Part shown: positions 21,887-34,119 of the stretch, piece by piece | How positions within the stretch are numbered: the first letter of the stretch is position 1 | Layout: each line of letters begins with the position of its first letter | Assembly: GCF_963966145.1 (NCBI RefSeq) | Contig: NC_091055.1 | Span: 2,046,001 to 2,110,000, forward strand | Length of the DNA stretch: 64,000 nucleotides | DNA from: Tenebrio molitor | Lineage: Eukaryota; Arthropoda; Insecta; Coleoptera; Tenebrionidae | Direction of reading: 5' to 3' | The notes under the pieces: generated by a model | The model's input: the letters and a program-made list of their open reading frames with translations, nothing else | What the model was told of the DNA's origin: nothing | The model's database searches: none | Made by a program: the position numbers and the translations under genes

Positions 21887-21909
21887 GCCAGGCGCGTCGT
21901 TCCGTCATG
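21877..21909 (-). promoter_or_regulatory. 10-codon upstream ORF overlapping the LRR start codon
   Basis: In the 5'UTR exon, an ATG at 21909 is followed by nine sense codons and TGA at 21879-21877. The stop lies 5 nt past the A of the main ATG (21886), in another frame. A ribosome using this ATG would terminate past the main start, so the uORF should repress translation unless it is leaky-scanned. Seen directly; regulatory effect is inferred. Confidence 0.6.
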
Positions 21910-21915
21910 GGATCT

Positions 21916-23539
21916 GAAACAACAACAAGTCGGGTTAGTGCATGTCATCAACGTCGACGCTCGTTTTGATGCCGTTGCCAGGATACGCGTAATGTCCTCC
22001 CCGCCCTTATCCGTTCCGGTCACGGGAATTAAGACAAATGACTATACAAAAACCGGGAGATACTGCATACTTGATAAGGATTTGATGGCGGCGCATCTAG
22101 CGGACGAAGAAATTGATTATCATCAGAGCAGGCAGCTGGGACGTGGCGTCGTCGAGGACAGAGCAGCGTTGCAGGCCGGATTTAAGACACCAATTAAAAT
22201 AAGTGACTCAAACTGTAATATAGCAATTTCAGGAAATTACTTCCACTTGACTCGGATTGAACACAGGCGGAAGAAAAACGCCGCTCCCACGAAAAGTCTG
22301 CATTGATGACTTTTTGTATGAAGAAGTGGCGCCATTCATCTTAGCCGTCAGTTTCCTGAATTGTCACGTAATAACCTACAAGTAGTCATAATGATGTTTG
22401 CTACCGATCGGCAAAACCGTCTCGGGAAATATAATGGCGTATAAACATTTCATGAGATCGGAACGTCGATTTCGAGTTTCCCGTGTAAGTAAAATATATG
22501 GCTTAATCGAGCGGGTTCATCGCGTTCATCTCCTTCATCCATTCGTCAAGCTTCATCTCGCCCAGATAAACTAGCACTCGCCGAAAATATGAGTTATGAT
22601 TCCACTTCAGACCGACGAAAAATCCTTACGATTTTTCATTTCGGCTCGCTTATATATTCTTTTCCAATTTATTTTCCCTTGCACTATCTATCATTAGCCA
22701 CATAAAATAGATTGATATACGGTTTAAGAACAGTTCCACGCTCCCTGGTTTCATAATAAATCTGCCATTATTAAAAACCGCATCTATCCTACCAAACAAC
22801 ACAAACCGTCGGCTGCCCTTTGATTAATTGCCGATCTAAGACCACTTCACCATACTCTTCCCATCGTTCGCTCTTAACCAACCATTTACCAAAATCAAAA
22901 CCACAAATGTTACGTTCAAGTTATTGTCATAGTTTCTGTCGTATTTGCTTTTATTTTATTTTGCCTGGGAACCGATAAAACAACACAAAATATTCAATTT
23001 GTTATCGTTATGTGGTTTGTTTGGACGTCAGAATAATACGGTCGACGAAGAAACAAAATAAAAAATATTTTATTATCCAAAACTACTGTTTTAATGTGTT
23101 TGACGTTTATGATTTGAGTTATTACGGTGAATTAAGTTTCATATATACGAAATGCGTAATTAGCAACAGCTTCAGGCAGTAAATAAGCGAGGCGATTGCC
23201 TCAGTGTGCATCACAAAGGGGCGCAAAATTGCAGTTGAAGTTTGTCATGACACTTAAATATTTTGCAATTTACGTTGAAAAGTCGAAAAAATAATAGAGA
23301 AGAACCAACAAATACGATAAGTAACAAAAAAGTTTGGCTAAAAGTCGATGAATTCATTTCAGAACTTCCGAATAAATATTTTATTCTATTGTAATATAAA
23401 TTTTTGATTGTATTATATTGTCGTTTCGAAAATTAGTCTTGCTCGATAATCTGAGCAGTCCCACTTTTATATAACTACCAAAAAAATCTGTTTTTCTGTG
23501 ACTCAACGTTTTCTAGATTAGATCAAACAATTTTCATTT
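21916..23539. other. Upstream intron/flank of second LRR gene
   Basis: By the acceptor at 21915 this is intronic DNA of the LRR gene at 20165-21886. No coding signal is seen. It has AT-rich stretches and nothing repetitive that I recognise before 23540. Confidence 0.45.
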
Positions 23540-23724
23540 TGTGTATCAAGGCCGAAAAGTGCATCTTTTTCGTCCGAGTCTGAGTTTTCGGGCCGAGGCG
23601 CAGCCGAGGCTTGAAAATAGGTGAAAACAAAAGGGACTTTTTGACAGATTGCACATTAAATTTTTGAGGCAACCCCACAAACTACAAAGCAAAAGACATC
23701 ATTGGAAAAATTAAAAATTTATTT
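23540..23724. repeat. Dispersed ~185-bp repeat, copy 1
   Basis: It begins TGTGTATCAAGGCCGAAAAG and includes GAGGCGCAGCCGAGGCTTGA and CAACCCCACAAAC. It is about 80% alike by eye to the copy at 24042-24227, in the same orientation. Confidence 0.75.
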
Positions 23725-24041
23725 TTTATCTACCTTTTTTTCAATATATGTAGATACATGTATTAATACATATTAACACATTTTTTTAATGGTATTTGTG
23801 ATCAGCTTGCCAACAAAACTAGAAATTTACTATCTGCAATACAATTACATACTTATTTACGTAATTTATCATGACAGGACAGTTATCGATTTTGTTTGTT
23901 TCGTTGCTAACTTACTAAACAAACCAACAGATGGCGCAACGGTTAGTGTCAGAAAAAGTGCGTCCGAAAACGAGTTACTTTTCGTTCGCTTGTGAGTACG
24001 TAAAATTACCGTCTTCATTAAGAGTGCCTAAAATAGTTATT

Positions 24042-24227
24042 TGTGTATCAAGGCCAAAAAGTGCATCTTTTTTTGTCTGAGTCTGGGTTTTCTAGTCGAG
24101 GCGGAGCCGAGACTTGAAAACAGACGAGGACAAAAGGCACTTTTTGGCCGAGGTGCACATTAAATTTTTTAGGCAACCGCACAAACCACCAAGCAAAAGA
24201 CATCCTTGAAAAAATTACAAATTCATT
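24042..24227. repeat. Dispersed ~185-bp repeat, copy 2
   Basis: Direct repeat of 23540-23724 (TGTGTATCAAGGCCAAAAAG, GAGGCGGAGCCGAGACTTGA, CAACCGCACAAACC). The 317-bp segment between the copies is AT-rich and contains CCAACAGATGGCGCAA. The pair could be ends of one element or two independent insertions. Confidence 0.75.
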
Positions 24228-24277
24228 ATAATAATACATTTTAACTACAATGGTGCAACAAGAAGAAAATAACTATA

Positions 24278-24706
24278 CAAAGTGTTTCTGAAATACGTGT
24301 GTTAATTTTAACCAGTGGAAGAACGCGCCAAATCATGGAACTTTTCTCTATAACATTTTTACGAAAAAGCAATACAAATTGATTTTGAAATTTGGAATAA
24401 ATTAACCATCAAAGTGTATACCCGCCTATGAGGTAAGGGCGAAAATTTTCTGTTGTAATAGAAACAGAGTTTTCTTAAAAAGTTCCATTGTTATAGAAAA
24501 AAATAAATAATCAAAATTTAGATTCTCATGGTTACAAAAAATAGAAACTAGTTAATCACACAAAACGACTCGTTTGGAAAAATTTGTGGGGCAAAAAATC
24601 TTGGAATACTTTTACGAATTTTAAAAAATGTTATAGAGAAAAGTTTCATAAATTCGCGAGTTCTTTCACTGGTTAAAATTAACACACGTATTTCAGAAAC
24701 ACCCTG
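24278..24706. mobile_element. 429-bp TA-flanked MITE (TACAGGGTGTTTC-type ends)
   Basis: The ends CAAAGTGTTTCTGAAATACG and its near-complement CGTATTTCAGAAACACCCTG are flanked by TA (24276-24277, 24707-24708). The arms match for roughly 110 bp. Non-coding, so mobilised only in trans by a Tc1/mariner-type transposase. Confidence 0.8.
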
Positions 24707-25230
24707 TATACAGTGAAAATGTCTTACTTGCTTTCTTTTCACAAAAAGCGAAGAAATATAGATCTTCGACTTTATGGTCGACATTTTCAATGTTATACAG
24801 GTCTCCAGATTTTTTCGGAAGCAAATATGGAAATAAAACAAAATCGGGACTCCCCCCACACAAAGATACATTGGTCTGAAGGTGTACTCTTTGAAGTGCG
24901 TTTTCTTCAAATACAGGCTGAAAAATTCAGTGTTTATTGTTATTTATGGTGTAGATGATTGTAGAAAATGATAACGTAAAACAATTTTTTGAAGAATAAC
25001 TTTACTTTGGAGTAAAAAAATCTTAAATTTTTGTAATTTTTCTTAGCTAGAATAGTATTTTGTAACTGTGGATATGCAGGCTGCTATGAATTGAACAAAA
25101 TTAAAATGCTTATATCTTCTTCAGGAAGAGCGAATTTTTTTTTTCTAAGTATTTACGAGCTTCACTGGGTCTTTCTGTACCACTCTCTGAATTCTGAATT
25201 CGCCAATTTTGAAACACCCTGTATGATATA

Positions 25231-25437
25231 CAGGGTGAATTTTTAAAATGTGCCGAAATTTTACCTACGAGGTTGTGGCACAACGTAGAAGACTAAACGC
25301 AATTTAAAAAAATTGTAGCTCAAAAAATAAATGTCATTTTATTTTTTGACATAGGATTTTTTAAATATTTTTTCCGAGTTCTACATGAAGCCAGTAGCTC
25401 GTGGTTAAAATTTGTACACGCATTTCAAAAACACCTG
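25231..25437. mobile_element. 207-bp TA-flanked repeat, same unit as the 60.8-61.3 kb palindrome
   Basis: It runs from CAGGGTGAATTTTTAAAATG to ...TTCAAAAACACCTG and is flanked by TA. Its sequence matches each arm of the palindrome at 60798-61290, including ACCTACGAGGTTGTGG and GAGTTCTACATGAAGCCAG. Just upstream (25211-25223) is another GAAACACCCTGTA end, so the insertion is into or next to a related element. Confidence 0.75.
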
Positions 25438-25439
25438 TA

Positions 25440-28400
25440 TATTGCGCATACATTTCTTTGCGAAGAAAAGTATTGCTATTAGAAGGGGTGACGCGAAACT
25501 CAAAATCTCCAGAAGGGGGCACTGCCTGAAACAGTGTTGTAAATACCGGGCTAGGTGGTTCTTCACAACGTACATCACCGAATGAATGTAAACTAGAACA
25601 AATCCTGTACTGTCGTCACGTCATAAATCAATTACGCCGGGATAACATTCCTCATGATGATTTATCGGTACTTGAAAAAGGGCAAATAGCAAATATTTTT
25701 TTACGTTCATGAAGTCATCCCTTCAAATTTGATGTATAACTGCAGATAGTTTACAAATTCGTCTGGTATACGTAATACTGACAAAACCACAATATTTAAA
25801 ACATTTTTTAAACTGAGCACTGTACCACTATCTATGTTATCGATGTAATATAATAAACAACCAATGTTTGTTACACAAAACCTATTATCCTGCAGTGGTG
25901 TACGTATCAATCAATCAATAGAAATCCAATCTGTTATCCGTCCGTTCTTAATTTGCCATTATTGAGCTGAACTAAACTCAGACGTAACTGTCAAGGATCA
26001 CGACGTACGTATATGGGATGTGGTCGCATGTTTGTTCCACTCAACAGAAATTTTATTTATTTTTTTTGTGTGATATATTTTGAACGATTTGATTGCACAC
26101 ATGGACAATTGTTTTCTGTCAATTTAAAAAATGAATCGAACCTGAAAAATTGTGATTAGGACGTATTGTTTTGGTGTGTTGTTTGATCGCGAGTGAATGC
26201 CTTTTTGAAAGTTCACCGTTTTGCCTCGATCGGCGATGTTTTTGCTAAATAATCCGAAGGGGGTGATGAGCGAGTGGAGGTCGTGTCCCTCCGTTCGGTG
26301 AGGCGAGCTTTCATTATCCGGTCGCATTTGTAAAAAAAAAGTATTGTAAATACAGAGGCGCAAGATGGAACATATGAAATATCGAAGGAATGCCTCATGT
26401 TAAAATTGTCGAGGGGCACACAGAATCTTTTCAGAGTTGGAGATTGAAAGAAAGTTGTTTGAAAGTGACGAGAAAATTGAGCTTGGGACGAGTTTTTGAT
26501 CGTAGGCAACATTAGCCACTAGAGAGCTATTCGTTACAGCTGGGTCATCACGTTTTCCGTCTACGGACTCGCCATTTTTTCGCCGGGAAAACCGGCACGC
26601 ATTATCTCGCCCCCATAACGCGCGCTACATTGCAAATTACAACTTGGCTAATTACCTGACTTCCTAAATAAAACAATTTTTAACGCAATCACACCACCGA
26701 CGATTTCCCTTCGCCTCGTAAACCCTTTAACAACTATTACAACACCAACGAGAATTTAGTCGACATCATTTTCACGCCTCCACCGACACGTTGCGCCTCT
26801 GCGAATTCCACGAGGCCGCAAAATGTTTATCACGGCTCCGAAACGCCAAAAGCCACTTTTTCTCTGACGACTCTCTACGACCTGCCAACTAGCCCCGAAA
26901 GACGTTTCGGTTTTAATTGGAACGTAATCGCAATCGCCGGAGCAGATTGGCTCCAAATGAAAAATTCGGCGAGGCGAGGACCGTTAAAAAAGGGTAGCTC
27001 GGAACCGTCAAAAACAGTTTTAATTTAGTTATGTCTTAATAAATGAGCCAGTATAATTTAATTTTCATTAATTTTAACGATTTTCCCAGACAGAGTAAGA
27101 TGAAGCTCGATTTTATTTAAATCCGACGCTGCCGCTCTCGCATTTTTTAACCATCACTTAGATCATTAATAGTGGTCGCCGTCGTGATTGATAAGACAAA
27201 AAAAAAGAAAGAGAGCGTGAGTAATTTGTCAGCATTATCGAAGCGTTCTAAATTATAATAATGATTGCCAAAAATCTCTTTCAATATGTTATTCTGGAGC
27301 AGAAATGGCACGAGAGTTTTTCGACAAGGATCATTTTTAAAACGATTTAAATCGTTGGCGATATTTTTCGTTAATTTTCTTTCACAGTGGGTCCCGTTAA
27401 AACGAAAAGGAAGAATGTGCTCAGCTGCGAAACTGTGTAATGCGAAACGATTAAAGGTTAGATAGAGTTCTTTTATACCCTTTTCACATTTCACTTATTA
27501 GATTTAAAAAACATCATTGATCTGTGCCCGAGAAAACATTTTCCCTACTCGCTACTTCAATATAAATTGATAAACGAAAATAAATCCGCCTAATAACCCT
27601 AAATCTCTAAAAAGAGATGCGTACAGCCGGATTCGAATAAAATCGTCTTAGTGCGGATGATAATCGAGCAAAATACACCGGAGGAAATCTGTAATTTACC
27701 CCTCAAGAACAATTTTCGAATGACTTCCCTCGACGACAACGTCGTCGGGGGGGCACTTTTAGAGAAGTATTAAAAAATTGATTAGGATTCTACCGCTTCC
27801 GGAATTGTGTACAAATCAAAACTAATAACAGATGTTAATCTCTTAATTTCGGTTCAATAACAACCAGTTGGATCGCGTTTGATATCGATTTAATTATCAT
27901 TGAAACCAACCCATCTCTACAGATTTCTAGGGCAACTAGTTATACACCCGTCAGCTGCACCGATTTAAATTGGATTGTACTTGAAGGGAGAGTCCAAATT
28001 TTGAAATACTTAAAAATCTATTAAAACATTGTGCATATCTTTTCAACATAAATTTTCCGAAAGAACATTACACGTTATTACCCGCAGTTCTGAATGGAAA
28101 TAGAACATATAGCAGCGTTAACACGTTTTAACAAACGCTAAGATTGTGACTGTTGAAATGTGAATTCGCTGGTATTCCTCACAGTCTAAATTTTAGTGGT
28201 ATAATAATAGTTGGCCATTAGCTTAGCCGTGCATATGGTTACTGCTAACTGAATACTATGGAAAATGAGTGGCCGGAAGGATGGTGTAAGAAGTTAATGA
28301 GATAATAGATTCTCCAGTGAAATTTCGAGGAAAACGGCGACTTAATTGCGGAAAAAGGATGTTTTATAAATTTTATCGAAAGATATATGTGCACGCATCC

Positions 28401-29099
28401 TTTATTTCTACTGTTAATGATCCCGCCCCAGGATTATTACCTTTTAAATAGTTTTAGGAGTTTAAGCGAGAACTATGCAAAAATCGTCAAAGCATTAAGA
28501 GTTTTTGTTACAGCTTCGAAAAGAAATTCTCAACTAAGCTAAGTTGGGAAACTGGATGTGGCCACATAGAAACCGTAACTTTGTTAGTAAGTAGGGATAT
28601 GGGATTGTAATTACATCAAGAACCAGTTTCGCTAAATCATACCGTAAAAACTCCCTACAGATCTTTTCCAGTTTCGAGTTTATTACAATATTATTTAGTT
28701 AATTATTTCGTGTAATTCCCGCTCGAATGTTGAACATCAGAAGCATGCATGTGCGGTGAAATGAGAAATAGACCTCAGACGTGAAGGATGCCAAGACCTG
28801 ATAAGCAGCGAGGATCGGATAGAGAGAAAACCGATTCCGTGTTGGATAAAATTGCAGTTAAGAATTGAAAATGGTCAGTTTTCGTTGAGAGAATGGTGTT
28901 TGGGAAGAAAATTCTGTTTAACTTTGATGCTCATTATCTTGGAGATACGTGACTTGGGGAGAAATTGGTAAAAAGAAACGACTAAAATTCCGACATTATA
29001 TTGCTTTAAGTTGTGGCCAACGAGTACGTTCCAACAAACTTGTGATTATCATTAAATTTCTTAGTAATCCATTTTTGGATAGCGAAGTAACGACATTAC
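25440..29099. other. Gene-free stretch
   Basis: Non-coding, mostly AT-rich. A GC-richer patch near 26520-26960 has a few short open frames but no domain. A small palindrome (ACGACAACGTCGT) lies near 27733. No RNA gene or TE end was recognised. Confidence 0.45.
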
Positions 29100-29922
29100 A
29101 TGAGGAGCCTGGGAAAGTATGTGAGGAAGAAAAAGCTGGACAGAGGAAGAGTGAAGAGAATGAGTGGATCTGGGAAAAAAAGAAAATAGAACGAGTAAAC
29201 GAGTTCAAATACAAGGAGAGAGAAAGTGGGGAGGTGATCTCATGAAGAGAATGATAGATGGACGGGGCAGAGATCTGGGGATGGAAGGAACAAGACAAGA
29301 AGAGGTAGAGAGAGTACAAGAAAAATATTTGAGGGGGGTGCTGGGAGTGGACAGAGAAACACCAGGTTACATTGTGAGGGAAGAGTGTAAGAGGAATAGG
29401 CTGAGAGTGAAAGCAGGAAAGAAAGCGGCAAAGTTTGAAGACAAAATGGATGGAAGGGAAGAGTGCAGGGTACTAACCCAATGCTGGAGAGAAACGAAAA
29501 AGAACACGGAGAAGAAGGAGAACGGGTATGCGAGTGAAGAAGTGGGAGGGTTTTGAGCAAAAGGAAGATGGAAAAATGTGGAGCTGAGGGAAAGGGAGAA
29601 AGACACAAACAAGCAAGAAAGAAGGGAAAGAATCGAAGAATCCAGATACAACAGGGAGTATGAGAGAGGAAATTCCGGAGTATGTACCTGGGGAGAGAGT
29701 GCAAGAGAGATAAAAGAAAAGGAGATGAAAGAAGATGCAGAATGTGCTATGAGGAGAGAGAGACAATTGAGCACATGTGGAATAGATGTAGCGAAATGAG
29801 AGAGAGAGAGAGACGGAAAGCATCGGGGAGAAATACTGAATGAAGACGGAAGGGAGATAAGATGGATGAAAGAGATATGGAAGAGGAGGGACAGGATAGA
29901 GAAGGAGAAGGGTGGAGGATAG
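29100..29922 (+). mobile_element. LINE pol C-terminal tail, frame-broken
   Basis: Purine-rich DNA encodes the end of a LINE ORF2 split over several frames. The order is a KKKIERVNEFKY block, EEVERVQEKYLRGVLGVDRE, TPGYIVREECKRNRLRVKAG and the EERRRYR-type basic region. Then come the zinc-knuckle CRMCYEERETIEHMWNRC (about 29732-29788) and a final EIRWMKEIWKRRDRIEKEK ending at a stop at 29920-29922. At least three frame changes show it is dead. The motifs match a LINE tail frequent in insects. A GA microsatellite inside it (about 29796-29813) is part of the coding bias. Confidence 0.8.
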
Positions 29923-29979
29923 GAATTAAAAGGTTATTTTCTGGAATTTTTTTGGAAATGTTATTTTATGTTTATTTTT

Positions 29980-30288
29980 GTTTAAAGGTTTAGCCTTTGA
30001 AACTTTAGGCCCTTGGTGCAAAGAAGCCATCGATTTTATTAATGTCATCGGAAACCGACTTATTGCGGAATCAGGCGATTCAAAATCAAAGAAATTCCTT
30101 TTCGAGAGGATTTCCCTTGCTATTCAACGTGGAAACGCTGCAAGCATTCGGGGCACTTTTTCAGATTCCGCATTATTATCGGAAATTTTTGCATCAATAA
30201 ATCAAAAATGTCATGTAATTATGTTATCAATACAATTATTGATTTTATATTTTTTGTTTATGTTTATTCTGGAATCCGAAAGCCGGTA
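29980..30288 (+). mobile_element. Short open fragment, probably transposon-derived
   Basis: An open frame runs from about 29980 to a stop near 30287. It includes FETLGPWCKEAIDFINVIGN and FERISLAIQRGNAASIRGTF. The LAIQRGNA-type block is a pattern I associate with the tail of some repeat-encoded pol proteins. I cannot name the family. It lies just after the LINE tail but in separate sequence. Confidence 0.4.
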
Positions 30289-30452
30289 GAGCAAATCAAA
30301 CACTTGAGAAAGTAACAGTAACAAAGTTGTTCTTCGTAAGGATGTGTTGCCAAAAAGATCCCGCTAAGAATAAGTGAAATAAATATTTTTTTGCAAACTA
30401 ATGAATTTGTGTGAAATATGGTCCAATATTTCTGATTCAAATCTGTGGACAG

Positions 30453-31372
30453 TTAAAACACTCGAAGTACACAAATCGGGTCAAAAATGACCCAAAAGTC
30501 ATTTTTTTGGTATAATTGTCCAATACAATTTTTCTAATTTTTGCGCTTTTGGATATGTGATTCTATAATCATTCTTTATCTCTTGGATAAATAATACATT
30601 TGTCTGACGTTTTTCTTAACACATAGTTATTGCTCATTTATTTGGATGGGTCATTTTTGACCCGGTTGTGGTATTTTTCGAATCGAAGGTTTGTAACAAC
30701 ATAACCTCAAAATTACTTGACGTTGTGACTAAATGTTCATCAAAAATATGTATTTTCGAAAAAAGGTCTTACGGACGAAGAACTCTACAACGAATTAATG
30801 AGGGATGATGACGATATCGAAATGGAGAATTGTGTCGTTTCTTCAGAAGATGAAGAAGAGAGGATCGTGGAAAACGTTGGAAATGTTGAGAAAGATTACC
30901 AGGTAAACAATTCGAGGGATGGGGGTGACTCACACGAAGATGATTATTAAAGAATGTGTCTGGAATCTGGCTGGAAATGATGTAAAATGTGCCGCAGCTA
31001 ATGTGGTTAGAGTACCTACTAGGTTTACCAATGAAAGTCGTAATATTGCTACATTGCTTGATAAAGAAAATGGGGAGCCATTGTGATAATATAAAAAAAC
31101 CTTTTTTTATGATGCTTTTTTTTCAGATTGGACGAAATACGTTGGCGGAACCCTTTTCAAGGATTTCATTATATCTTTTGCTTTGTATCAAACTATTATT
31201 TTTTGTTACTTATAAAGCACATATCTAAGTATTATAAATAAAAAGGCTTTTGTTAAAATAAAAAATATGATTACAATAAACGTATTTTTAATGGCTTATT
31301 TATAAAACGGGTCAAATTTGACCCATTTTAGCACAATCTGGTAAAAACTTATTTTGGTATTCCTAGTGTTAA
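30453..31372 (+). mobile_element. Non-autonomous piggyBac-like element
   Basis: TTAA lies at both ends (30453-30456, 31369-31372), with imperfect inverted ends CACT(C/A)G(A/G)A(G/A)TAC. An acidic open frame (about 30762-30950) contains GLTDEELYNELMRDDDD and a run of Ser/Asp/Glu. This is typical of the N-terminus of piggyBac-type transposases. The catalytic core is missing. Three perfect 16-bp palindromes of the form GGGTCA-NNNN-TGACCC lie at 30478, 30648 and 31309. Confidence 0.65.
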
Positions 31373-33938
31373 ACAAGGGAATTTTAGAGTGGAAAAATAG
31401 AGGTCGTAAAGGAGAGCCTTGAGTGATTCTTTCTGTCAACAGACAGAATTTTCCAGAGATGGTTTTCGGAAGAGAAGAACACCACGTTGGATTTTTAATC
31501 AGCGGCAGCCTCGGCGAAAGTGTCTCTCGAGGTGGTACTCGTAGGAAAGGGTTGTCTGGACGTGGGGGTGTCCGTGAAATGTTTGTCGTGCAGTTTGGAG
31601 TTGTTGTAAGGGAGACAGACAATATCGGTTGATCGTTAATCCGAGTATCGGTTGACTGTAATTTGGCGCGTAATTCTGCGGCCGATTGTCCTTCCGGTTG
31701 GAAGTAGATGTGGAGTTCAGGAGGCCCTGATGGATGCCGTGCCAGTCCCGAAACTGCTAAGTCGGAAGGCCGGCAAGCCTTTAAAGCTCCAGACAAATCG
31801 TTGTTTTATAGCGGAGCTCGCGTTAATTCCATTTGAAGGATGTGCGCCATAAATCCGGATAATTGTTATCAGAAAGAAAAAACGCTGTTAATTCCGGGAC
31901 ATGGCCTCCGCTCCAATTCCAAAACCGATAGTTTTCTTCCCCAAGTTGGTATCTGTTCTGTCTATTCATTACCCGTCGTTATCTGGGATTAGTCGCGGCT
32001 GCGATTAATTACACGCACCCTTTCTGTCTCCTGCCTTCTTATCGTCGCTCGCTATTTATTCACATTCCGATGGCGCTACTTTTTGCCGGATTCGCACATC
32101 CGCCGTCGAGGATATCCGACACTTAACGCACACTTAACGACTTTATTGACCCCCGATCGATTCGGATCTCGTCGGGAACACCATGCAATGTGGATATTAC
32201 CGAAACTAAACAACAAACTGAAAGTGAATGAAAGTGGAGTGGACGTAATTGAATCCATTGAAAACATAATTTGGAATCTTTCTAGGAGACGCCCAATCTA
32301 ATACAACGGCCAACACCGGATCCTTCCTACGAGTTGTTTATTTTCGCGCGGCAACAAAGTGGTATTGACCGGTGGTGGTGCATCCCCGGAATTTTCACAG
32401 CGAAGTGGCGCACCTTGCACCACCATCACGTCATCTGCATCGTTGGTGCTCAAAATCTGAGTTGGTCGCCGCTCCTGTGAGATTGTTATTTTAGCAGACG
32501 GAAAGTACGGTATCTGTTGTGTGTTGTTCGGCGGCGTTTCTTTTCAAGTTTGTTTTGGTTCATATTAAAAAGATGGGTGAATTGTTTGTTCGGGGAGGGT
32601 GATTGCGGTCCCCTGCGTCGTCCTCCGCGTCCAAAAGAATACAGCAGCACGCCGAACCGAGGATATAATGGTGGTCCTAATGTAACGTAATAATTTATCC
32701 GAGTCGGGTCCGCACTCACTATAGAGACCGACATTATTGGGCAATAGAAAACAGTTTAGCGGTGGCTTGTTTAGCGGGATTAATGCCGAATAAAAAACAA
32801 GAGTGAGGTGAACCGTTCGGGACGAGGCTGAGCCTAACGACAGACGCTTTAGGGAAGCCATTTCGTGGGAGATTTTCAGATTTTCAGCATTTCATCTGGC
32901 ACCTTATCTCTTTTCTCGTTCATGAAAGAGTCGCCACTTAGGGTGCGGAATTGCTTCAGACGCAATTTACTATTATCCACCGACCGATGCGATGGCCGCC
33001 GCCCCCGACTCCCTAACCCGGTCACGTACCCTTAATTTGCCTGACTCGATTACTTTGTAAGCAGAGCTACTTCGCAATTGCGTAAGTTTTAATTTGTCGG
33101 TTTCGAGTCCATAAATACGGCCTGGCGATCGACCGCTCCCAACTTTACGCTTCCTCCATTGCCAATTCGATTATTCCCCCGACGTTAACATTAAATACGC
33201 ACAAACAACGCAAAATAACGACAACCAAACTTATTAAAAGCACTCGTTATTTACAAAGGAAATTCGAACAATTCACTTCAATCATCTGCAACACCATCGC
33301 CTTTTATATTATTACTTCCAATTACGCTGAGTGCATAATTTAATTACTTTTAAAAGTTTACCAAGTTATTAAACAGGGATTCCTAAAATACTCGCCCACA
33401 ATTGCGATTTTTTAATTAATTAAATATTCGCATCGTCCCTACCCAACTAATCCCCACCACCTCCATTTCACAGATTACTCGTTTACTTAACTCACTATAT
33501 GCAGGTGTTCCCCAACACCTAAGTAAATGGAATATAATTGGATATCTCGAGGGCTTGTACTCACATCCCCAGACCAATATAAAAAGCGAGGTGTCCCCAA
33601 GGACGTGCAACTATTTCGGTATGGGTGAGGCAACAGAAGTCTCACCGGTGCCCTGCGTCTCACATCTACCACCTTCATCTTATACCAAAACCATACACGC
33701 GCACATATTTCTTACACATAATTTTTTAAGCATCTCTTACCCCAATTTATATCCCCATTGTTTATTATCTCATTATGTACCTCTGCCATCTTTTTCACCT
33801 CACGCCAGGCAATAAAAATAAAACAAAAAGTATCAAGAGGATGCCTTTGCTCTACCCGGTGCTATCATTTACGTTCTGCCTGCTACGTTTAAAAATTGAA
33901 TATTTACTTCATTCCGGAAGAAATCCCAACTGTAACGA
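31373..33938. other. GC-richer gene-free stretch, candidate regulatory or upstream exon region
   Basis: GC content rises across about 31400-33100. Open frames here (for example 31296-31796 minus) lack recognisable domains and good starts. Around 32340-32560 there are CG-rich pieces and possible splice-like sites on the minus strand. This would suit a promoter or first exon of the LRR gene at 20165-21886. That is inference only. Confidence 0.3.
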
Positions 33939-34119
33939 GTGTTTTTTTTTTTAATTTGGCGTCGAAGAGTCGATTGTGAACGCACCGGATCAGCTGTTTA
34001 AATCTAACCTCACTTTTTGCGTTGTTTGTATTTTTAATCTGCAGTTTGAAAAATCCGTGTTTTTTAAACTCACAATCGACTTTTCAACGCCAACTTCGAC
34101 GCCAAATTTAAAAAAACAC
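33939..34119. mobile_element. 181-bp hairpin MITE
   Basis: The left arm GTGTTTTTTTTTTTAATTTG continuing GCGTCGAAGAGTCGATTGTGA pairs with the right arm TCACAATCGACTTTTCAACG ... GGCGTC-type complement ending AAAAAACAC. Both arms contain the GGCGTCGAAG core; the right arm has a small duplication. Non-coding. Confidence 0.7.

Noticed and set aside
29240..29823. Minus-strand open frames rich in Ser/Leu/Phe opposite the LINE tail
   Set aside because: They arise from the complement of purine-rich LINE coding sequence and have low complexity.
31296..31796. 166-codon minus-strand open frame next to the piggyBac-like remnant
   Set aside because: Its 3' part overlaps the TE end, there is no domain, and composition is typical of chance frames in GC-richer DNA.
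33480..33850. Overlapping frames on both strands, considered as a SINE or LINE tail
   Set aside because: Some stretches look repeat-like but no promoter boxes, tail or target duplication could be defined.
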